A stretch of 64,000 bases of DNA, taken from NCBI RefSeq assembly GCF_001936475.1, contig NZ_MSPQ01000014.1, forward strand, positions 62,001 through 126,000, in the 5' to 3' direction. Position numbers and translations under genes: made by a program. Each line of letters opens with the position of its first letter. Positions within the stretch are counted from its first letter, which is position 1. This document shows positions 26,789-38,176 of the stretch, piece after piece. The notes beneath the pieces are model-generated. The model saw nothing but the letters and a program-made list of their open reading frames with translations, had not been told where the DNA came from and ran no database searches. Source of the DNA: Algoriphagus marinus (GTDB lineage Bacteria > Bacteroidota > Bacteroidia > Cytophagales > Cyclobacteriaceae).

Positions 26789-28669
26789 ATGAAAAATAAT
26801 TTGAAAATCTCAGTCTTTTTACTCCTGAGTTTATTTTGCTTTTCCGCTTGGGCTCAGGAAAAATCTATTCTTGAAAAACTCGATGAGGTAGCAATCATTG
26901 ACCAGAAAGTCATGATGCCGATGCGAGATGGAGTCCGATTGGCCACAGATATTTATCGGCCAAAAGGAGACGGGAAATACCCGATCGTATTTAGTCGAAC
27001 TCCCTACAATTTCAATACTTGGGGAAATGGCGAGATGAACACCCGAACCATGCAGACTGCACTATCTTGGGTGGAAAAAGGCTACGCTTATGTAGTTCAA
27101 AATGAAAGAGGAAGATACTTTTCCGAAGGCGAATGGGATATTCTGGGGGTTCCATTGACAGATGGCTACGACGCAATTGATTGGATGGCAAAGCAGGCCT
27201 GGTCCAATGGAAAAGTTGGGACCTTAGGTTGCTCCTCCACTGCAGAATGGCAAATGGCAGTAGCTTCTTTGGATCATCCTGCTTTGGCAGCATTAGTACC
27301 GCAAGGGTATGGAGCTGGTGTTGGTAAAATTGGTGATTTCTGGGAGCAGGGAAACTGGTACCGAGGTGGTGCAGGTCAAATGCTTTTCACCAACTGGCTA
27401 TACAGCGTACAGCATGATCCGATGGCTCCTAAACTTGCAAAGGGAATCGGACAGGAAGATTTACTAAGACTTCAGCGGTTCTATGATATGTCACCGGAGT
27501 ATCCAAGAATAGACTCTAAAGCCGCATTAAGTCATTTACCTATTCAGGACATCATCAAAGCCGCAAACGGACCGAAAGGAATCTATGAAGAAATGATTAC
27601 CAGAAAGCCAAATGATCCAAAATGGTTTAATGGAGGATTATACCATGACGAGCAACCCTTTGATAAGCCAAGCTTCTGGTTTGTGTCATGGTTTGATGTT
27701 TCGGCAGGTCCAAATATTGCATTATACAATCATGTGAGAGAAAATGCCGTTTCCGAAATGGCTAGAAACAATCAGTATTTAGTAATAGCTCCAGTGCTTC
27801 ATTGTTCTTATACACGTGCTACAGAAGACACCAAGGTTGGTGATTTGAGTGTGGGAGATGCCAGATTAAACTACGATGAAATGATCACAGCCTGGTTTGA
27901 CAAGTGGCTTAAAGGCGAATCTCCTGAATTAGTTTCTGAAATGCCAAAAGTCCAGTATTATACTATGGGCTCAAATGAGTGGCAAAGCTCCGATGTCTGG
28001 CCACCGGCTGAGGCAGTGATGACCACCATGTATTTGGACTCGGATGGAAATGCTAATACCAGGCTTGGAACAGGAAAACTCACTTCTAAAAAGCCTAAAA
28101 AAGATAATCCTGACACTTTTAAATATGACCCAATGACTCCAGTGGAATCTTATGGAGGAAATGTCTGCTGTACAGGAAATGCTGTAACAGGAGGATCATT
28201 TGACCAAAGTGAAATGGAAATGAGGAATGATATCCTTGTCTATACCTCGGATGTTCTGGAAGAGGGAGTGGAAATTTCGGGCTTTATTGAGTCTTACTTG
28301 TATCTCTCATCAGATGCGAAAGATACTGACGTAACCATCAAACTGATCGATGTGCATCCAGATGGCAAAGCTTATAATCTAGACGAAACAATCCAGCGAG
28401 TTCGCTACCGAGAAGGTTATGATAAAGAAGTTTGGATGGAAGACGGAATGGTTTACGAAGTAAAAATGACACCTATGAGCACTTCAAATTACTTTGCGAA
28501 AGGACACCAAATCAGAATCGAAGTCAGCAGTTCGAACTTCCCAAGATTTGATCGAAATATGAATACCGGAGGTAATACCTACGATGAAACCGAAGGAGTA
28601 ATTGCCACGAATTCAATTCATCACGGAGGCAAACATCTCAGTAGAATTGTACTTCCGATGATTAAGTAG
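26789..28669 (+). CDS. Exported CocE/NonD-family (X-Pro dipeptidyl-peptidase-like) hydrolase
   Basis: This 626-residue protein has a signal peptide (residues 1-22, ending AWAQ). The S15/CocE alpha/beta-hydrolase domain follows: [37 protein letters not shown], nucleophile motif GCSSTAEW, and [13 protein letters not shown] near the acid/His region. A C-terminal jelly-roll (PepX_C) spans about 430-620. The family cleaves peptides after proline or esters and acyl-amide bonds such as glutaryl or cocaine esters. It has its own terminator, but its last 35-45 codons occur as a decayed second copy downstream of the SusD gene, so the neighbourhood once held a duplicate. Confidence 0.92.
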   Translation: MKNNLKISVFLLLSLFCFSAWAQEKSILEKLDEVAIIDQKVMMPMRDGVRLATDIYRPKGDGKYPIVFSRTPYNFNTWGNGEMNTRTMQTALSWVEKGYAYVVQNERGRYFSEGEWDILGVPLTDGYDAIDWMAKQAWSNGKVGTLGCSSTAEWQMAVASLDHPALAALVPQGYGAGVGKIGDFWEQGNWYRGGAGQMLFTNWLYSVQHDPMAPKLAKGIGQEDLLRLQRFYDMSPEYPRIDSKAALSHLPIQDIIKAANGPKGIYEEMITRKPNDPKWFNGGLYHDEQPFDKPSFWFVSWFDVSAGPNIALYNHVRENAVSEMARNNQYLVIAPVLHCSYTRATEDTKVGDLSVGDARLNYDEMITAWFDKWLKGESPELVSEMPKVQYYTMGSNEWQSSDVWPPAEAVMTTMYLDSDGNANTRLGTGKLTSKKPKKDNPDTFKYDPMTPVESYGGNVCCTGNAVTGGSFDQSEMEMRNDILVYTSDVLEEGVEISGFIESYLYLSSDAKDTDVTIKLIDVHPDGKAYNLDETIQRVRYREGYDKEVWMEDGMVYEVKMTPMSTSNYFAKGHQIRIEVSSSNFPRFDRNMNTGGNTYDETEGVIATNSIHHGGKHLSRIVLPMIK

Positions 28670-28693
28670 CTAACCAATAAATCTTAAAAAATT

Positions 28694-28722
28694 AAAAAGG
28701 TGATGGAATATCACCTTTTTTT
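28694..28722 (+). terminator. Rho-independent terminator
   Basis: AAAAAGGTGAT / ATCACCTTTTT, loop GGAAT, 25 bp past the CocE hydrolase stop. Confidence 0.88.
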
Positions 28723-28890
28723 ATGCTTTAAATAATATTTTTTTATTTCAAGGATGATATTATTCAGATCAAGTATCAACATATCAGGCAATTCATCCTT
28801 TCATGTAAATTATTTTTAGTCTTAACTATTTTTCCTTTTTCTATAAAAAAATAAATGACAAATTATAATTGAAACAAACCAATAATTTCT

Positions 28891-31869
28891 ATGTCAAAAA
28901 TCTACAAATTTCTGACTACAGCAGCCTTTATGTGGCTGTCTGTGGGTTGGGCCTGGGCACAATACACAGTGACAGGAAATGTGACCGATGAGCGGACAGG
29001 TGATCCCCTTATTGGAGCAAGTATAATTTTGAAAGGAACTACAAGTGGAACAATTACCGACCTGGAAGGTAATTTTACGCTTAGCCTTTCCACCACAAAT
29101 GAAACAGAGGTGATCGTGTCCTCTATCGGCTATCTCTCACAAACGATAGCTGTACGATCAGGAATGTCGCCATTGAGCATTAAAATGAAACAAGACGCCA
29201 CAAACCTAGAAGAAGTAGTGGTAACAGGACTTGCTTCATCAGTTAAACGAAGTAATCTAGCTAATGCAGTCTCTTCTGTTTCGGCAAGAGATCTAACTGG
29301 AACCACTACAATTCAAACCACGGATGGTGCGCTATACGGAAAAGTAGCAGGGGCAACTATTCGATCAAATGGTGGCGCGCCAGGAGGAGGTATTTCAATC
29401 CAATTAAGAGGTATTTCGAGTTTACAGGGGGCCTCTCAACCGTTGATTATTATTGATGGGGTTTACATTAATAATGCGTCTCAACGAACCGGTCGAGCTG
29501 CAGTATCAGGAGCAGGTGGATCCAATCAGGATGATGGTGCAAACCGACTTGCTGACATCAATCCAGCTGATATTGAAAATATTGAAATATTAAAAGGTCC
29601 TTCTGCTGCAGCAATCTATGGAACTCGAGCAAATGCAGGTGTAATTATTATTACCACTAAGCGAGGAGCTGAGGGTAGAACCACTGTTTCTCTTTCCCAA
29701 GATGTAGGTTTTGCAAAACCCCTAAGGCTATTGGGAGTAGATGATTGGAGTGAGGAAAAAATCAATTTCTTTTTCCCTGAATCCAGAAGGCCAATTGAAT
29801 TGGAAAGATTCCGATCAGCACAAGCGAGCGGTAATTTTGTAGATTACGAAGACTATTTCTACAACAATAATGCACTGCTTCTAAATACAAGAATCAACGT
29901 TTCAGGCGGGGATGAAAAAACGAAATTCTTTATATCTGGAAATATCACCGCAGAAGATGGGACGGTAAGAAATACCGGCTTTGAGCGATATTCTATTCGT
30001 GCAAATATCGACCATAAGATTACCAATAAAATCAAATTGGGAGTCTCATCAAATTACATCAGATCAAATACTGATCGTGGATTTACTGGTAACCAGAATA
30101 ACTCAGGAGCTAGTATTGGATACAGCATCGCTTATGTACCCAACTATTATGACCTTAGAAGAAATCCAGACGGCACTTATCCAATCAATCCATATTTCTC
30201 TGAAAACCCTGTTTCCGTTACTGACAACGGTGTAAACAATTCTTTGGTAAATAGATTTATTCAAGCATTTACTTTGGATTTTGATATTCTCAAGACCCAA
30301 AACAGTTTCTTGAAAGCAACAGTATCAGGAGGCTTGGACTTCCTTCAAAATTCCACAGAAGTATATCTTCCTGAGTTTTTACAGTTCCAAAGTGCTCAAG
30401 CAAATCCAGGCGATATCTTAATAGGAAAGCAAGAAAGCTTTAACACCAACTTTCAAGCTGCATTAGTTTACAACTGGAATCTGGGAAGTGTGAATATGAA
30501 CTCTCAGGCAGGATTGGTAAGATTGGATTTTGAAAATAGCTCTCTCTTTAACAGAGGTAGAGGCTTGGTACCGGGACAAACAAACCTACTTCAAGCAAAC
30601 ATTCAGCAAATCAATGAACAGTTCACCAGTAAAATCCAGGAAGCCGGTATCTTCTTGCAGCAGGAAGCCAACTGGGAAGACAAAATCATTGGAACACTGG
30701 GTATCAGATGGGATAAGTCTACACTCAACGGAGATCCTAATCAATATTATGCTTTCCCGCGAGCTAGTATGGCCGTAAACCTTACTAACTTTGAATTTTG
30801 GAACAGTAGTGTAATAAGTCAATTGAAACCTAGGATTGCCTATGGTGAAACTGCTGGCCCGGTTGCTTTTGGAGCAACATTTACTCCACTTGGAGGAACA
30901 AATATTGGAGGACTTCTCGGGTCTACAGTTTCAACTTCAATCGGAAATACACAGATACAGCCAGAGACTGCTACTGAGTTAGAGTTTGGAGTAGATGCAG
31001 GATTCTTTAATAACCGAGTAAGTCTTGAGGCTACATATTACATTAAAAATACTCAGAACAACCTCCAAAACTTGAATCTAGCGCCATCTACTGGGGTAAA
31101 CACCACTCCAAGTAATGAAGCGGAACTTCAGAATAAGGGTTTGGAATTGGGCTTATCAGGAACTGTAGTGGAGAAATCAAATTTCCGATGGTTCTCTAGA
31201 ATCTTATACTGGCAGAACGATATCGAAATGACTAGGTTAGGTATCCCAACCTATATCGCTGGGGGTTTTGGATCGGGACTAGGTACTTTTCTATATGCTG
31301 AAGGTTATTCCCCTACAACTATTGTAGGCTCACCTGCTGACCCAACTATTCCAGGCGGATTCACAATCTGGGGAAATGCGCAACCAGACTTTAATCTATC
31401 ATTTTATAACACCTTCAATATTTATAAAGGACTTGAGTTTTCATTCCTAGTAGATTGGAGACAGGGAGGTGACAACATCAATTTGACTTCCTTCCTTACC
31501 GATGGCGGAGGTACTACGAATGGTTGGTTTGACGATGACAATGAAGATGGTATTCCAAATGGCCGCCAACGTGAGCCAGAGCCTTATAACAATGCTGGCA
31601 GATGGGTTCAGGATGCAACCTTTGTCAAAATCCGTGAAATAGGTTTATACTACACCTTCCCTAGAACAACTATTTCAAATTGGTTTGGAAATACTGTTCA
31701 AAATATGAGGGTTGGCTCTTCTGTCAACAATGCCTTCTTGTTTACAAACTATCAAGGCTACGATCCAGAGACTTCCACTTTCGGTGCTCAAGCAGTTGCA
31801 AACAACGTGGATATTGCACCTTACCCGACTCCGAGAAGGATTTTCTTTCACTTAACTATTGACTTTTAA
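28891..31869 (+). CDS. SusC/RagA-family TonB-linked outer membrane protein
   Basis: This 992-residue transporter has a signal peptide (ending WAQ), then a carboxypeptidase-regulatory-like domain (VTGNVTDERTGDPLIGA, about 25-105). A TonB-dependent plug follows (about 115-245: LYGKVAGATIRSNGG, IQLRGISSLQG, LIIIDGV, ILKGPSAAAIYGTRANAGVI), then a 22-strand barrel to the terminal aromatic residue (FFHLTIDF). SusC proteins import oligosaccharides, peptides or other macromolecule fragments together with a SusD lipoprotein. With a CocE peptidase next door, a peptide-like ligand is a reasonable guess only. The next gene starts 11 bp downstream. Confidence 0.95.
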   Translation: MSKIYKFLTTAAFMWLSVGWAWAQYTVTGNVTDERTGDPLIGASIILKGTTSGTITDLEGNFTLSLSTTNETEVIVSSIGYLSQTIAVRSGMSPLSIKMKQDATNLEEVVVTGLASSVKRSNLANAVSSVSARDLTGTTTIQTTDGALYGKVAGATIRSNGGAPGGGISIQLRGISSLQGASQPLIIIDGVYINNASQRTGRAAVSGAGGSNQDDGANRLADINPADIENIEILKGPSAAAIYGTRANAGVIIITTKRGAEGRTTVSLSQDVGFAKPLRLLGVDDWSEEKINFFFPESRRPIELERFRSAQASGNFVDYEDYFYNNNALLLNTRINVSGGDEKTKFFISGNITAEDGTVRNTGFERYSIRANIDHKITNKIKLGVSSNYIRSNTDRGFTGNQNNSGASIGYSIAYVPNYYDLRRNPDGTYPINPYFSENPVSVTDNGVNNSLVNRFIQAFTLDFDILKTQNSFLKATVSGGLDFLQNSTEVYLPEFLQFQSAQANPGDILIGKQESFNTNFQAALVYNWNLGSVNMNSQAGLVRLDFENSSLFNRGRGLVPGQTNLLQANIQQINEQFTSKIQEAGIFLQQEANWEDKIIGTLGIRWDKSTLNGDPNQYYAFPRASMAVNLTNFEFWNSSVISQLKPRIAYGETAGPVAFGATFTPLGGTNIGGLLGSTVSTSIGNTQIQPETATELEFGVDAGFFNNRVSLEATYYIKNTQNNLQNLNLAPSTGVNTTPSNEAELQNKGLELGLSGTVVEKSNFRWFSRILYWQNDIEMTRLGIPTYIAGGFGSGLGTFLYAEGYSPTTIVGSPADPTIPGGFTIWGNAQPDFNLSFYNTFNIYKGLEFSFLVDWRQGGDNINLTSFLTDGGGTTNGWFDDDNEDGIPNGRQREPEPYNNAGRWVQDATFVKIREIGLYYTFPRTTISNWFGNTVQNMRVGSSVNNAFLFTNYQGYDPETSTFGAQAVANNVDIAPYPTPRRIFFHLTIDF

Positions 31870-31880
31870 TCGGCATAATT

Positions 31881-33263
31881 ATGAAAAATATAGCTAAAAA
31901 CTTAGGATTTATGCTGATTACCGCCGGTTTGACTTTCGGTTGTAATCCGCTTCAATTAGATGATATTCAGGATCCGAATAACCCTTCTGTAGGAAGTATT
32001 GCAAACAATGCAACGTCTCAACAAATCCAATTTTTGATTACAGGTCTTGAATCAAGACACCGAGGATATGTTACCAATATCTCCCAAGCATGGAACACCT
32101 TTGGGAGAGAGATATGGTATCTCAATGCCTCTGACCCTAGATTCCAGACTGACTGGCTTGGGCAAAACGGGAGAGTTCCTGACCGATCTTATTTTGGATT
32201 TGGTAATACAGGTGGAGGCTCATGGGCTGCACCTTATCAAGCAATCAAGCAAGCAGATGTACTTCAATTGGCAGCAGAAAACACTTCTAATATTTCAGTT
32301 GCACAAAAGAGCGCAGTGATAGGTTTTGCCAAGACTATCCAAGGATTTCAATTTATGATTCCGGCAAATTTTGTCTATCAAAATGGAATCAGAATGGATG
32401 TTTCCGACCCATTGAATCCAGGACCATTTGTCCAATATGATCAAGCTTTAGATCAAATCAAGACTATTCTGGACGAAGGCTTTCAAGCTTTAGGAAGTGC
32501 TGGCTCAGGGAATTTCCCATTTAGATTGACGAGTGGTTTTAGTGATTTCAATACCATTGCCGGCCTACAGCAAGTCAATCGAGCAATTACTGCAAGGCTA
32601 AATGCTTACCGGCAGGATTGGCAAGGAGTACTGACGGCATTGGATGCTTCATTTATGAATTTGAATGGAGACCTTACAAGAGGTCCAGCACATCCTTATG
32701 GTGCGGCTCCTGATATTTTCAATCCATTATATTATGTGCCAAATGCGGCTGTAAACACGATCATAGTAGTACATCCTTCTGTATTGGATGATGCAACTGC
32801 TGGTGACCTTCGTGTACAGAATAAATTCCTTCAAAGGACAAACCCTGTCACTGTGACAACAGATGCAGGAGCATTGGTAGGAACACACCAAGATGCCAGA
32901 TGGGCAACTAATACGACGCCTATTCCTTTTATCCGAAATGAGGAATTGATCTTGCTTAAAGCTGAAGCACATGCCAATCTGAGCCAAGCTTCGGAAGCTG
33001 TAGCGGCAATTAATATAATTAGAACTGCAGCAGGAATAGGTCCGTACACTGGCGCTACGACCACCGCAGCACTAATAGACGAGATCTTGTACCAAAGAAG
33101 ATATTCACTATGGGCAGAGCCTTGGGGTCACCGATGGATCGATGCTCGTCGTTATGGAAAACTGAATGAAATCCCTACAAGCTATGATGGAGGTGCAATT
33201 TTCACTCAGTTCCCTCATCCACAAGCAGAACTTAGCTGGGATGATTATGTAGGAAATAATTAA
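31881..33263 (+). CDS. SusD/RagB-family surface lipoprotein
   Basis: This 460-residue protein has a lipobox ending in Cys21 (GLTFGC). The SusD fold is visible through its helical TPR-like repeats and the C-terminal segment ELILLKAEAHANLSQASEAV, INIIRTAAGIGPY and LWAEPWGHRWIDARRYG. SusD proteins bind ligand at the cell surface and cap the SusC channel. It lies 11 bp after the SusC gene and ends with a strong terminator, so the two form a transcript. No anti-sigma/sigma or hybrid-sensor regulator lies beside the pair. Confidence 0.93.
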   Translation: MKNIAKNLGFMLITAGLTFGCNPLQLDDIQDPNNPSVGSIANNATSQQIQFLITGLESRHRGYVTNISQAWNTFGREIWYLNASDPRFQTDWLGQNGRVPDRSYFGFGNTGGGSWAAPYQAIKQADVLQLAAENTSNISVAQKSAVIGFAKTIQGFQFMIPANFVYQNGIRMDVSDPLNPGPFVQYDQALDQIKTILDEGFQALGSAGSGNFPFRLTSGFSDFNTIAGLQQVNRAITARLNAYRQDWQGVLTALDASFMNLNGDLTRGPAHPYGAAPDIFNPLYYVPNAAVNTIIVVHPSVLDDATAGDLRVQNKFLQRTNPVTVTTDAGALVGTHQDARWATNTTPIPFIRNEELILLKAEAHANLSQASEAVAAINIIRTAAGIGPYTGATTTAALIDEILYQRRYSLWAEPWGHRWIDARRYGKLNEIPTSYDGGAIFTQFPHPQAELSWDDYVGNN

Positions 33264-33289
33264 TCAAAACTCTTAATTCACAAACTAAA

Positions 33290-33319
33290 AGCTACCTGAG
33301 ATTTCAGGTAGCTTTTTTT
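33290..33319 (+). terminator. Rho-independent terminator after SusD
   Basis: AGCTACCTGA / TCAGGTAGCT (10-bp perfect stem, 4-nt loop) then seven T. Confidence 0.9.
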
Positions 33320-33344
33320 GATAAACTGAAATAGAAATAATTTT

Positions 33345-33477
33345 CACCAAACTAAAACCCGAATGAAAATACTATCGGGAATAAATCTGATAAAACAGTA
33401 GGAGTAAAATTGCTACGAATTCAATTCATCAAGTAGGCAAACATCTGATTAGAATCTTACTTCCAATGATAAAGTAA
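33345..33477 (+). pseudogene. Decayed 3' end of a CocE hydrolase gene
   Basis: After 33409 the sequence reads IATNSIHQVGKHLIRILLP-MIK and a stop, against [22 protein letters not shown] at the end of the gene at 26789-28669. Weaker homology extends back to about 33345, with frameshifts. This is a remnant of a second, mostly deleted CocE-family gene that once followed the SusC/SusD pair. Confidence 0.85.
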
Positions 33478-33611
33478 TCAAGTGAATCCGAATTTAAAAG
33501 AGATCCGATGGGTCTCTTTTTTTATGAATTCACCCCTCATTTTGGAGCTTCAAAAGAGTCCAAAATCAGTATTTTCCCCTATTTTTGCCCCTTCAATAAA
33601 ATTACTCCCGA

Positions 33612-36248
33612 ATGTCTATTGCCAGCAAATACGATCCAATTGCAACCGAAGCCAAATGGTACGACTACTGGATGGAGCATAAGCTTTTCTCCTCCAAAGT
33701 AGATCACAGCAAGGAACCTTACACCATCGTAATTCCTCCACCAAATGTCACCGGAGTCCTGCATATGGGCCACATGCTGAACAATACCATTCAGGATGTA
33801 CTGATCCGACGCGCTCGGATGCAAGGAAAAAATGCCTGCTGGGTACCGGGAACGGATCACGCTTCCATTGCTACGGAGACAAAAGTCGTGAATATGCTGA
33901 AGGATCAGGGAATCGACAAGAAATCCCTGAGCCGTGAAGAATTCCTCGCTTATGCCTGGGAATGGAAGGAGAAATACGGGGGAATCATCCTAGAGCAATT
34001 GAAAAAACTCGGAGCTTCCTGTGATTGGGATCGGACAGCATTCACCATGGATCCAGGACTGAGCAAGGCCGTGATTGACGTTTTTGTGGACCTGCATCAG
34101 AAAGGTAAAATCTACCGTGGGATTCGAATGGTTAACTGGGATCCACAGGGAAAAACTGCACTCTCGGACGATGAGGTAATCACCAAAGAGATCGCCTCGA
34201 AGCTTTATTACATCAATTATAAAATTGAAGGTTCGGAAGATCAGTTTCTCACGATTGCTACAACGCGACCGGAGACGATTATGGCCGATTCGGCCATTTG
34301 TATCAATCCGAACGATCCAAGATTTACGCATCTGAAAGGAAAGCGAGCAATTATTCCTTTAATCAATCGATCTGTTCCGATCATCGAAGATGACTACGTG
34401 GATATGGAGTTTGGAACGGGCTGTTTGAAAGTAACTCCAGCTCATGACATCAATGACTACGAACTTGGAATCAAGCATAAATTAGAAGTAATCGACATCC
34501 TGAATGATGACGGTACACTAAATGAAAAAGCGCAAATCCTTGTTGGTGAAGATCGATTTGTAGCTCGAAAAATGATTGCGAAGCGATTGAAAGAAGCTGA
34601 GCAACTTGAAAAAATCGAGGAATACAAATCCAATGTAGGCCACTCAGAGCGGACCGATGCAGTGATTGAGCCGAAGCTTTCCCTACAGTGGTTCCTAAAA
34701 ATGGAAGACATCACCAAACCTGCTTTGACTTCAGTGATGGAAGATGTGATTCAACTCTATCCACCAAAATTCAAGAACATGTATCGGGCTTGGATGGAAA
34801 ATGTAAGGGATTGGTGCATCTCTCGCCAACTCTGGTGGGGACATCAGATTCCGGCCTATTACCTTCCAAATGGCGAATATGTAGTTGCCAAATCGAAGGA
34901 AGATGCATTATCGCTTGCCAATGAGAAGTTTGGAACGAGGTATTCCGAATCAGACTTGATTCAGGATGAGGATGTATTGGATACTTGGTTTAGCTCTTGG
35001 CTATGGCCGATTTCGGTATTTGATACGGAGGTTTTTTCCACAGGAAAGCAAAATGAAGAATTGCAGTACTACTATCCTACCAATGACTTGGTTACTGCTC
35101 CGGAGATCTTATTCTTCTGGGTAGCTCGTATGATCATAGCAGGCTATGAATACACGGGTGAAAAGCCTTTCAAGAATGTTTACCTCACGGGAATCGTTCG
35201 AGATAAATTGGGTAGAAAGATGTCCAAATCACTTGGCAATTCTCCCGATCCGCTAGAACTTATCTCACAATATGGAGCAGATGGAGTCCGAACAGGAATG
35301 CTTTTCTCCTCCCCTGCTGGAAATGATTTGCCTTATGATGATAAGCTAGTCGAGCAAGGCCGGAACTTTGCGAATAAAATCTGGAATGCATTCAGACTGG
35401 TACAAGGCTGGGAAATCGATCCAAAACTGGACGGTTTGCAGAATGAATCCAGTATCGCTTGGTTTGAAAGTCGATTCAATCAAGCTTTGGTAGAAATCAA
35501 CGAGCACTTCGAGAAATTCCGAATTTCTGATGCACTCATGACTACTTACAAATTAGTTTGGGGAGATTTCTGTTCCTGGTATTTGGAGATGATCAAGCCA
35601 GAATATCAGCATCCCATCGATCAGGCGACCTACGATCGCACCATTGGATTATTTGAGGATATTTTGCGGATTCTTCATCCATTTATGCCATTTATCTCAG
35701 AAGAAATCTGGCATTTGATCAAAGAAAGATCTGTAGAGGAATCATTGATTTTGGCTTCGTGGCCAACGGAAAAAGCTTTTGATGCGCAACTCATTGCCGA
35801 AGCGGCTCAAGTCTTCGAAGTCGTATCTCAAGTACGGAATCTTCGTGCATCCAAAGGAATGTCTCCAAAAGAAAGCTTGGACTTGACGATCAATGCCAAG
35901 AATGAGGCGCTTTACACTCGATTTGAATCGGTATTGATCAAACTAGCCAATCTTTCTTCCTTTAACTTTGGAACAGCCGTGGAAAATTCCATGAGTTTTG
36001 TGGTAAAAGCTGATGAGTGCTTTATTCCTGCAGGCGATTCGATCAATGTGGAAGAAGAGCGAGAGAACATCAGCAAAGAACTCGAATACACGAAAGGCTT
36101 CCTAAATGCAGTGATGAAAAAGCTCAGCAACGAGCGATTTGTTGCAGGAGCTCCAGCACAAGTCATCGAAATGGAGCGTAAAAAACAAGCTGATGCAGAG
36201 GCAAAAATCAAGACCTTGGAAGAAAGTCTGGCCAAATTGGGAAGCTAA
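33612..36248 (+). CDS. valS: Valyl-tRNA synthetase
   Basis: This 878-residue class I aminoacyl-tRNA synthetase has the HIGH-type motif HMGH (51-54), the KMSKS motif at 536-540, the editing (CP1) domain with [20 protein letters not shown] and the zinc-free ValS insert. The anticodon-binding region includes [13 protein letters not shown], and a C-terminal coiled coil ends the protein ([17 protein letters not shown] to the end). It charges tRNA-Val with valine in the cytoplasm. It is an essential single-gene unit with a good terminator downstream. Confidence 0.97.
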   Translation: MSIASKYDPIATEAKWYDYWMEHKLFSSKVDHSKEPYTIVIPPPNVTGVLHMGHMLNNTIQDVLIRRARMQGKNACWVPGTDHASIATETKVVNMLKDQGIDKKSLSREEFLAYAWEWKEKYGGIILEQLKKLGASCDWDRTAFTMDPGLSKAVIDVFVDLHQKGKIYRGIRMVNWDPQGKTALSDDEVITKEIASKLYYINYKIEGSEDQFLTIATTRPETIMADSAICINPNDPRFTHLKGKRAIIPLINRSVPIIEDDYVDMEFGTGCLKVTPAHDINDYELGIKHKLEVIDILNDDGTLNEKAQILVGEDRFVARKMIAKRLKEAEQLEKIEEYKSNVGHSERTDAVIEPKLSLQWFLKMEDITKPALTSVMEDVIQLYPPKFKNMYRAWMENVRDWCISRQLWWGHQIPAYYLPNGEYVVAKSKEDALSLANEKFGTRYSESDLIQDEDVLDTWFSSWLWPISVFDTEVFSTGKQNEELQYYYPTNDLVTAPEILFFWVARMIIAGYEYTGEKPFKNVYLTGIVRDKLGRKMSKSLGNSPDPLELISQYGADGVRTGMLFSSPAGNDLPYDDKLVEQGRNFANKIWNAFRLVQGWEIDPKLDGLQNESSIAWFESRFNQALVEINEHFEKFRISDALMTTYKLVWGDFCSWYLEMIKPEYQHPIDQATYDRTIGLFEDILRILHPFMPFISEEIWHLIKERSVEESLILASWPTEKAFDAQLIAEAAQVFEVVSQVRNLRASKGMSPKESLDLTINAKNEALYTRFESVLIKLANLSSFNFGTAVENSMSFVVKADECFIPAGDSINVEEERENISKELEYTKGFLNAVMKKLSNERFVAGAPAQVIEMERKKQADAEAKIKTLEESLAKLGS

Positions 36249-36310
36249 ATTAGAAGTCTCAAATTGACAGTTTTGAATCATCCTGATCAGATTTTGAATA
36301 AATAATCTCT

Positions 36311-36352
36311 AAAAAAATAGACCTGCCTCTACAGAAGCAGGTCTATTTTTTT
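36311..36352. terminator. Bidirectional terminator between convergent genes
   Basis: AAAAATAGACCTGC / GCAGGTCTATTTTT (14-bp stem, 10-nt loop) with flanking A- and T-runs, between valS and the minus-strand porin-like gene. Confidence 0.92.
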
Positions 36353-36390
36353 GAGTAGTAGAAAAGATTTTTACCGCGTGCTGACCTTCG

Positions 36391-37179
36391 CTATTTAGGA
36401 AAAAGAAACACTACCACCGCTCTCCATCCCCAATCAGCTTTGCTTCCATTTGGAGCGGCGAGATTCAATCGTGGCCCAATTGCAAACTGAGTCTTTTGCT
36501 TGCCAAGACTCGTCACGGCGCTAATCGTAGGATTTAACCAAATCGTAGTAGTGGAAGCTTTCCAGTTTTGGGTCCACTCTATATTTGCACCTATCCCTGC
36601 ACCAGATTTCCAGTTATAGTTTACAAATGGTTGCACAAACATTTGACTCAGGTCTTGTCGATCAACATCTCCAGCCACAGACCAAATTTGATTCACCAAA
36701 CCACCGATAGTCCACCCATTCGTCTGCTTCAATGCAACGGCAGTAGGGCCCATTCCAAATTTCTTTGCCGTAAGAAAATCATTGGTACCTGTTGGGATTA
36801 AAAAAGCTGGACCTACTCCCCAAGTTAACTTCTCGGAATTACTAGGCGAGAAAAAAGCTGACATGACCGCGTCTCCCAAACCAGACTGCTTCTCTCCAGG
36901 AGCTGTAATATTGTATTGCGTTACAATAGGTAATACTACCCGGGTAATCATATTGATTTTATCGTTGATTTTAATGGGTAGCACTGGCTGAAAATTCATG
37001 GTGCTTCGGGTACCCTGCCACTTCCCGATTCCGTAATCTGTATTATTTTGAAAGGGGACTGAGACCAATGAAGCGATCGGATTTGCCAATTTTTTTGCCA
37101 ATTCAGCGGCTTCATCTTGAGCGAATGCAGCTGAAAATGTACTAACGCAAAACAGAGTGGCAAGAATAAGTTTCTTCAT
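36391..37179 (-). CDS. Exported beta-barrel-type outer-membrane protein (transporter/MetA-pathway-like)
   Basis: This 262-residue protein has a signal peptide (residues 1-20, ending FAQ). The rest consists of alternating amphipathic strands (VLPIKINDKINMITRVVLPIV, AVMSAFFSPSNSEKLTWGVG, TQFAIGPRLNLAAPNG) and ends with a terminal VVVFLFP-K, typical of an outer-membrane beta-barrel of 8-12 strands. Similar proteins are annotated as putative transporters or neuromedin-U-like without experimental function. It stands alone between terminators. Confidence 0.75.
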   Translation of the reverse strand: MKKLILATLFCVSTFSAAFAQDEAAELAKKLANPIASLVSVPFQNNTDYGIGKWQGTRSTMNFQPVLPIKINDKINMITRVVLPIVTQYNITAPGEKQSGLGDAVMSAFFSPSNSEKLTWGVGPAFLIPTGTNDFLTAKKFGMGPTAVALKQTNGWTIGGLVNQIWSVAGDVDRQDLSQMFVQPFVNYNWKSGAGIGANIEWTQNWKASTTTIWLNPTISAVTSLGKQKTQFAIGPRLNLAAPNGSKADWGWRAVVVFLFPK

Positions 37180-37297
37180 TAGAAAATGTTTTTTTGATAA
37201 ACTTAATAAGTAACTCGATATTATATACTATTCCTCTGTTGGAGCGCATTAAAATAGGAAGAAAGGGAATAATCCAAGACTATTATCACTCTTGAAA

Positions 37298-38104
37298 TCA
37301 CATTTCTCTGATTTTTATTTCCTTAAAAAGTACCCCCTGACCTTCACTTTGCAATCCGATATATCCGGAAGTCAAGGGCTTACCATCCACTTTAATAGCA
37401 GGATCAAATCGATTGGCGACTCCTCCACCGATCTGAGGAAAGGAATAAGTCAAAACAGTGTCGCCATTTACTAAATGATGCACAATAGAGTCTCCATAAA
37501 CGATCAGCTCAGCTTTGACCCATTCGTCCCATTTGAAAGTAGGTGAGCTGGAATAAATGCAATGCCTCTCGTCAATTTTCCCTTCGAAAACCACATCCGT
37601 TCCCGGCGAGCACATATTTCCTGTTGGTCTAGGCTTTCCTTCTTCCTCCTCTGCCAGCATCTGGTACTCCACAGATATAGGCCAATCCTGCTCCACTAAG
37701 ATACTTTCAGGAGCTTGGGAGTGGAACATCACCCCGCTGTTTCGGTACGTATAGCTTTGGGCATCCTCTAGCCACTGATCCGTGAATCGGTATTCCCAGC
37801 TTAGATGGAAAGAAGAAAATGGCTTTTCATAAAATAAATGTCCATAGCGATCATTGAAGCTGTCGTAATCTGAATAATCAACTGCTAATATCCCATCGAC
37901 TACCCGAAAGGTATTTGCATAGTTGTCTCCGGTTTCATGATGATGGATTTTTGGAATCCAGCCGCTTAGATCTTTCCCGTTGAAGAGCACTTGCCAATTT
38001 GATTCTTCGGTAATCAGTTTTTCAGGAGTAGTCGGCTTTTGGCAAGAAGCGGTAAAAATGAATAACGCTAAATAAAGAATTGCGGGACTAAATATCTTTT
38101 TCAT
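37298..38104 (-). CDS. Lipoprotein of the DUF1080 (3-keto-disaccharide hydrolase-like) family
   Basis: This 268-residue protein has a lipobox (FTASC, Cys21). The DUF1080 concanavalin-like fold is seen in WQVLFNGKDLSGWIPKIHHH, LAVDYSDYDSF, FHLSWEYRFTDQW, RNSGVMFHSQAPE, DVVFEGKIDERHCIYSSSPT and GYIGLQSEGQGVLFKEIKI. Recent family members are proposed to cleave 3-keto-glycosides. It lies downstream of the FGE-like gene on the same strand with a 72-bp gap, possibly the same transcript. Confidence 0.88.
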   Translation of the reverse strand: MKKIFSPAILYLALFIFTASCQKPTTPEKLITEESNWQVLFNGKDLSGWIPKIHHHETGDNYANTFRVVDGILAVDYSDYDSFNDRYGHLFYEKPFSSFHLSWEYRFTDQWLEDAQSYTYRNSGVMFHSQAPESILVEQDWPISVEYQMLAEEEEGKPRPTGNMCSPGTDVVFEGKIDERHCIYSSSPTFKWDEWVKAELIVYGDSIVHHLVNGDTVLTYSFPQIGGGVANRFDPAIKVDGKPLTSGYIGLQSEGQGVLFKEIKIREM

Positions 38105-38176
38105 AGTGTTGAGGATTTAACAACAAGATGAAAAAAGTTGAGCGAAGGTGCTAGAAACTGTATGCCTTTTGTTTCG

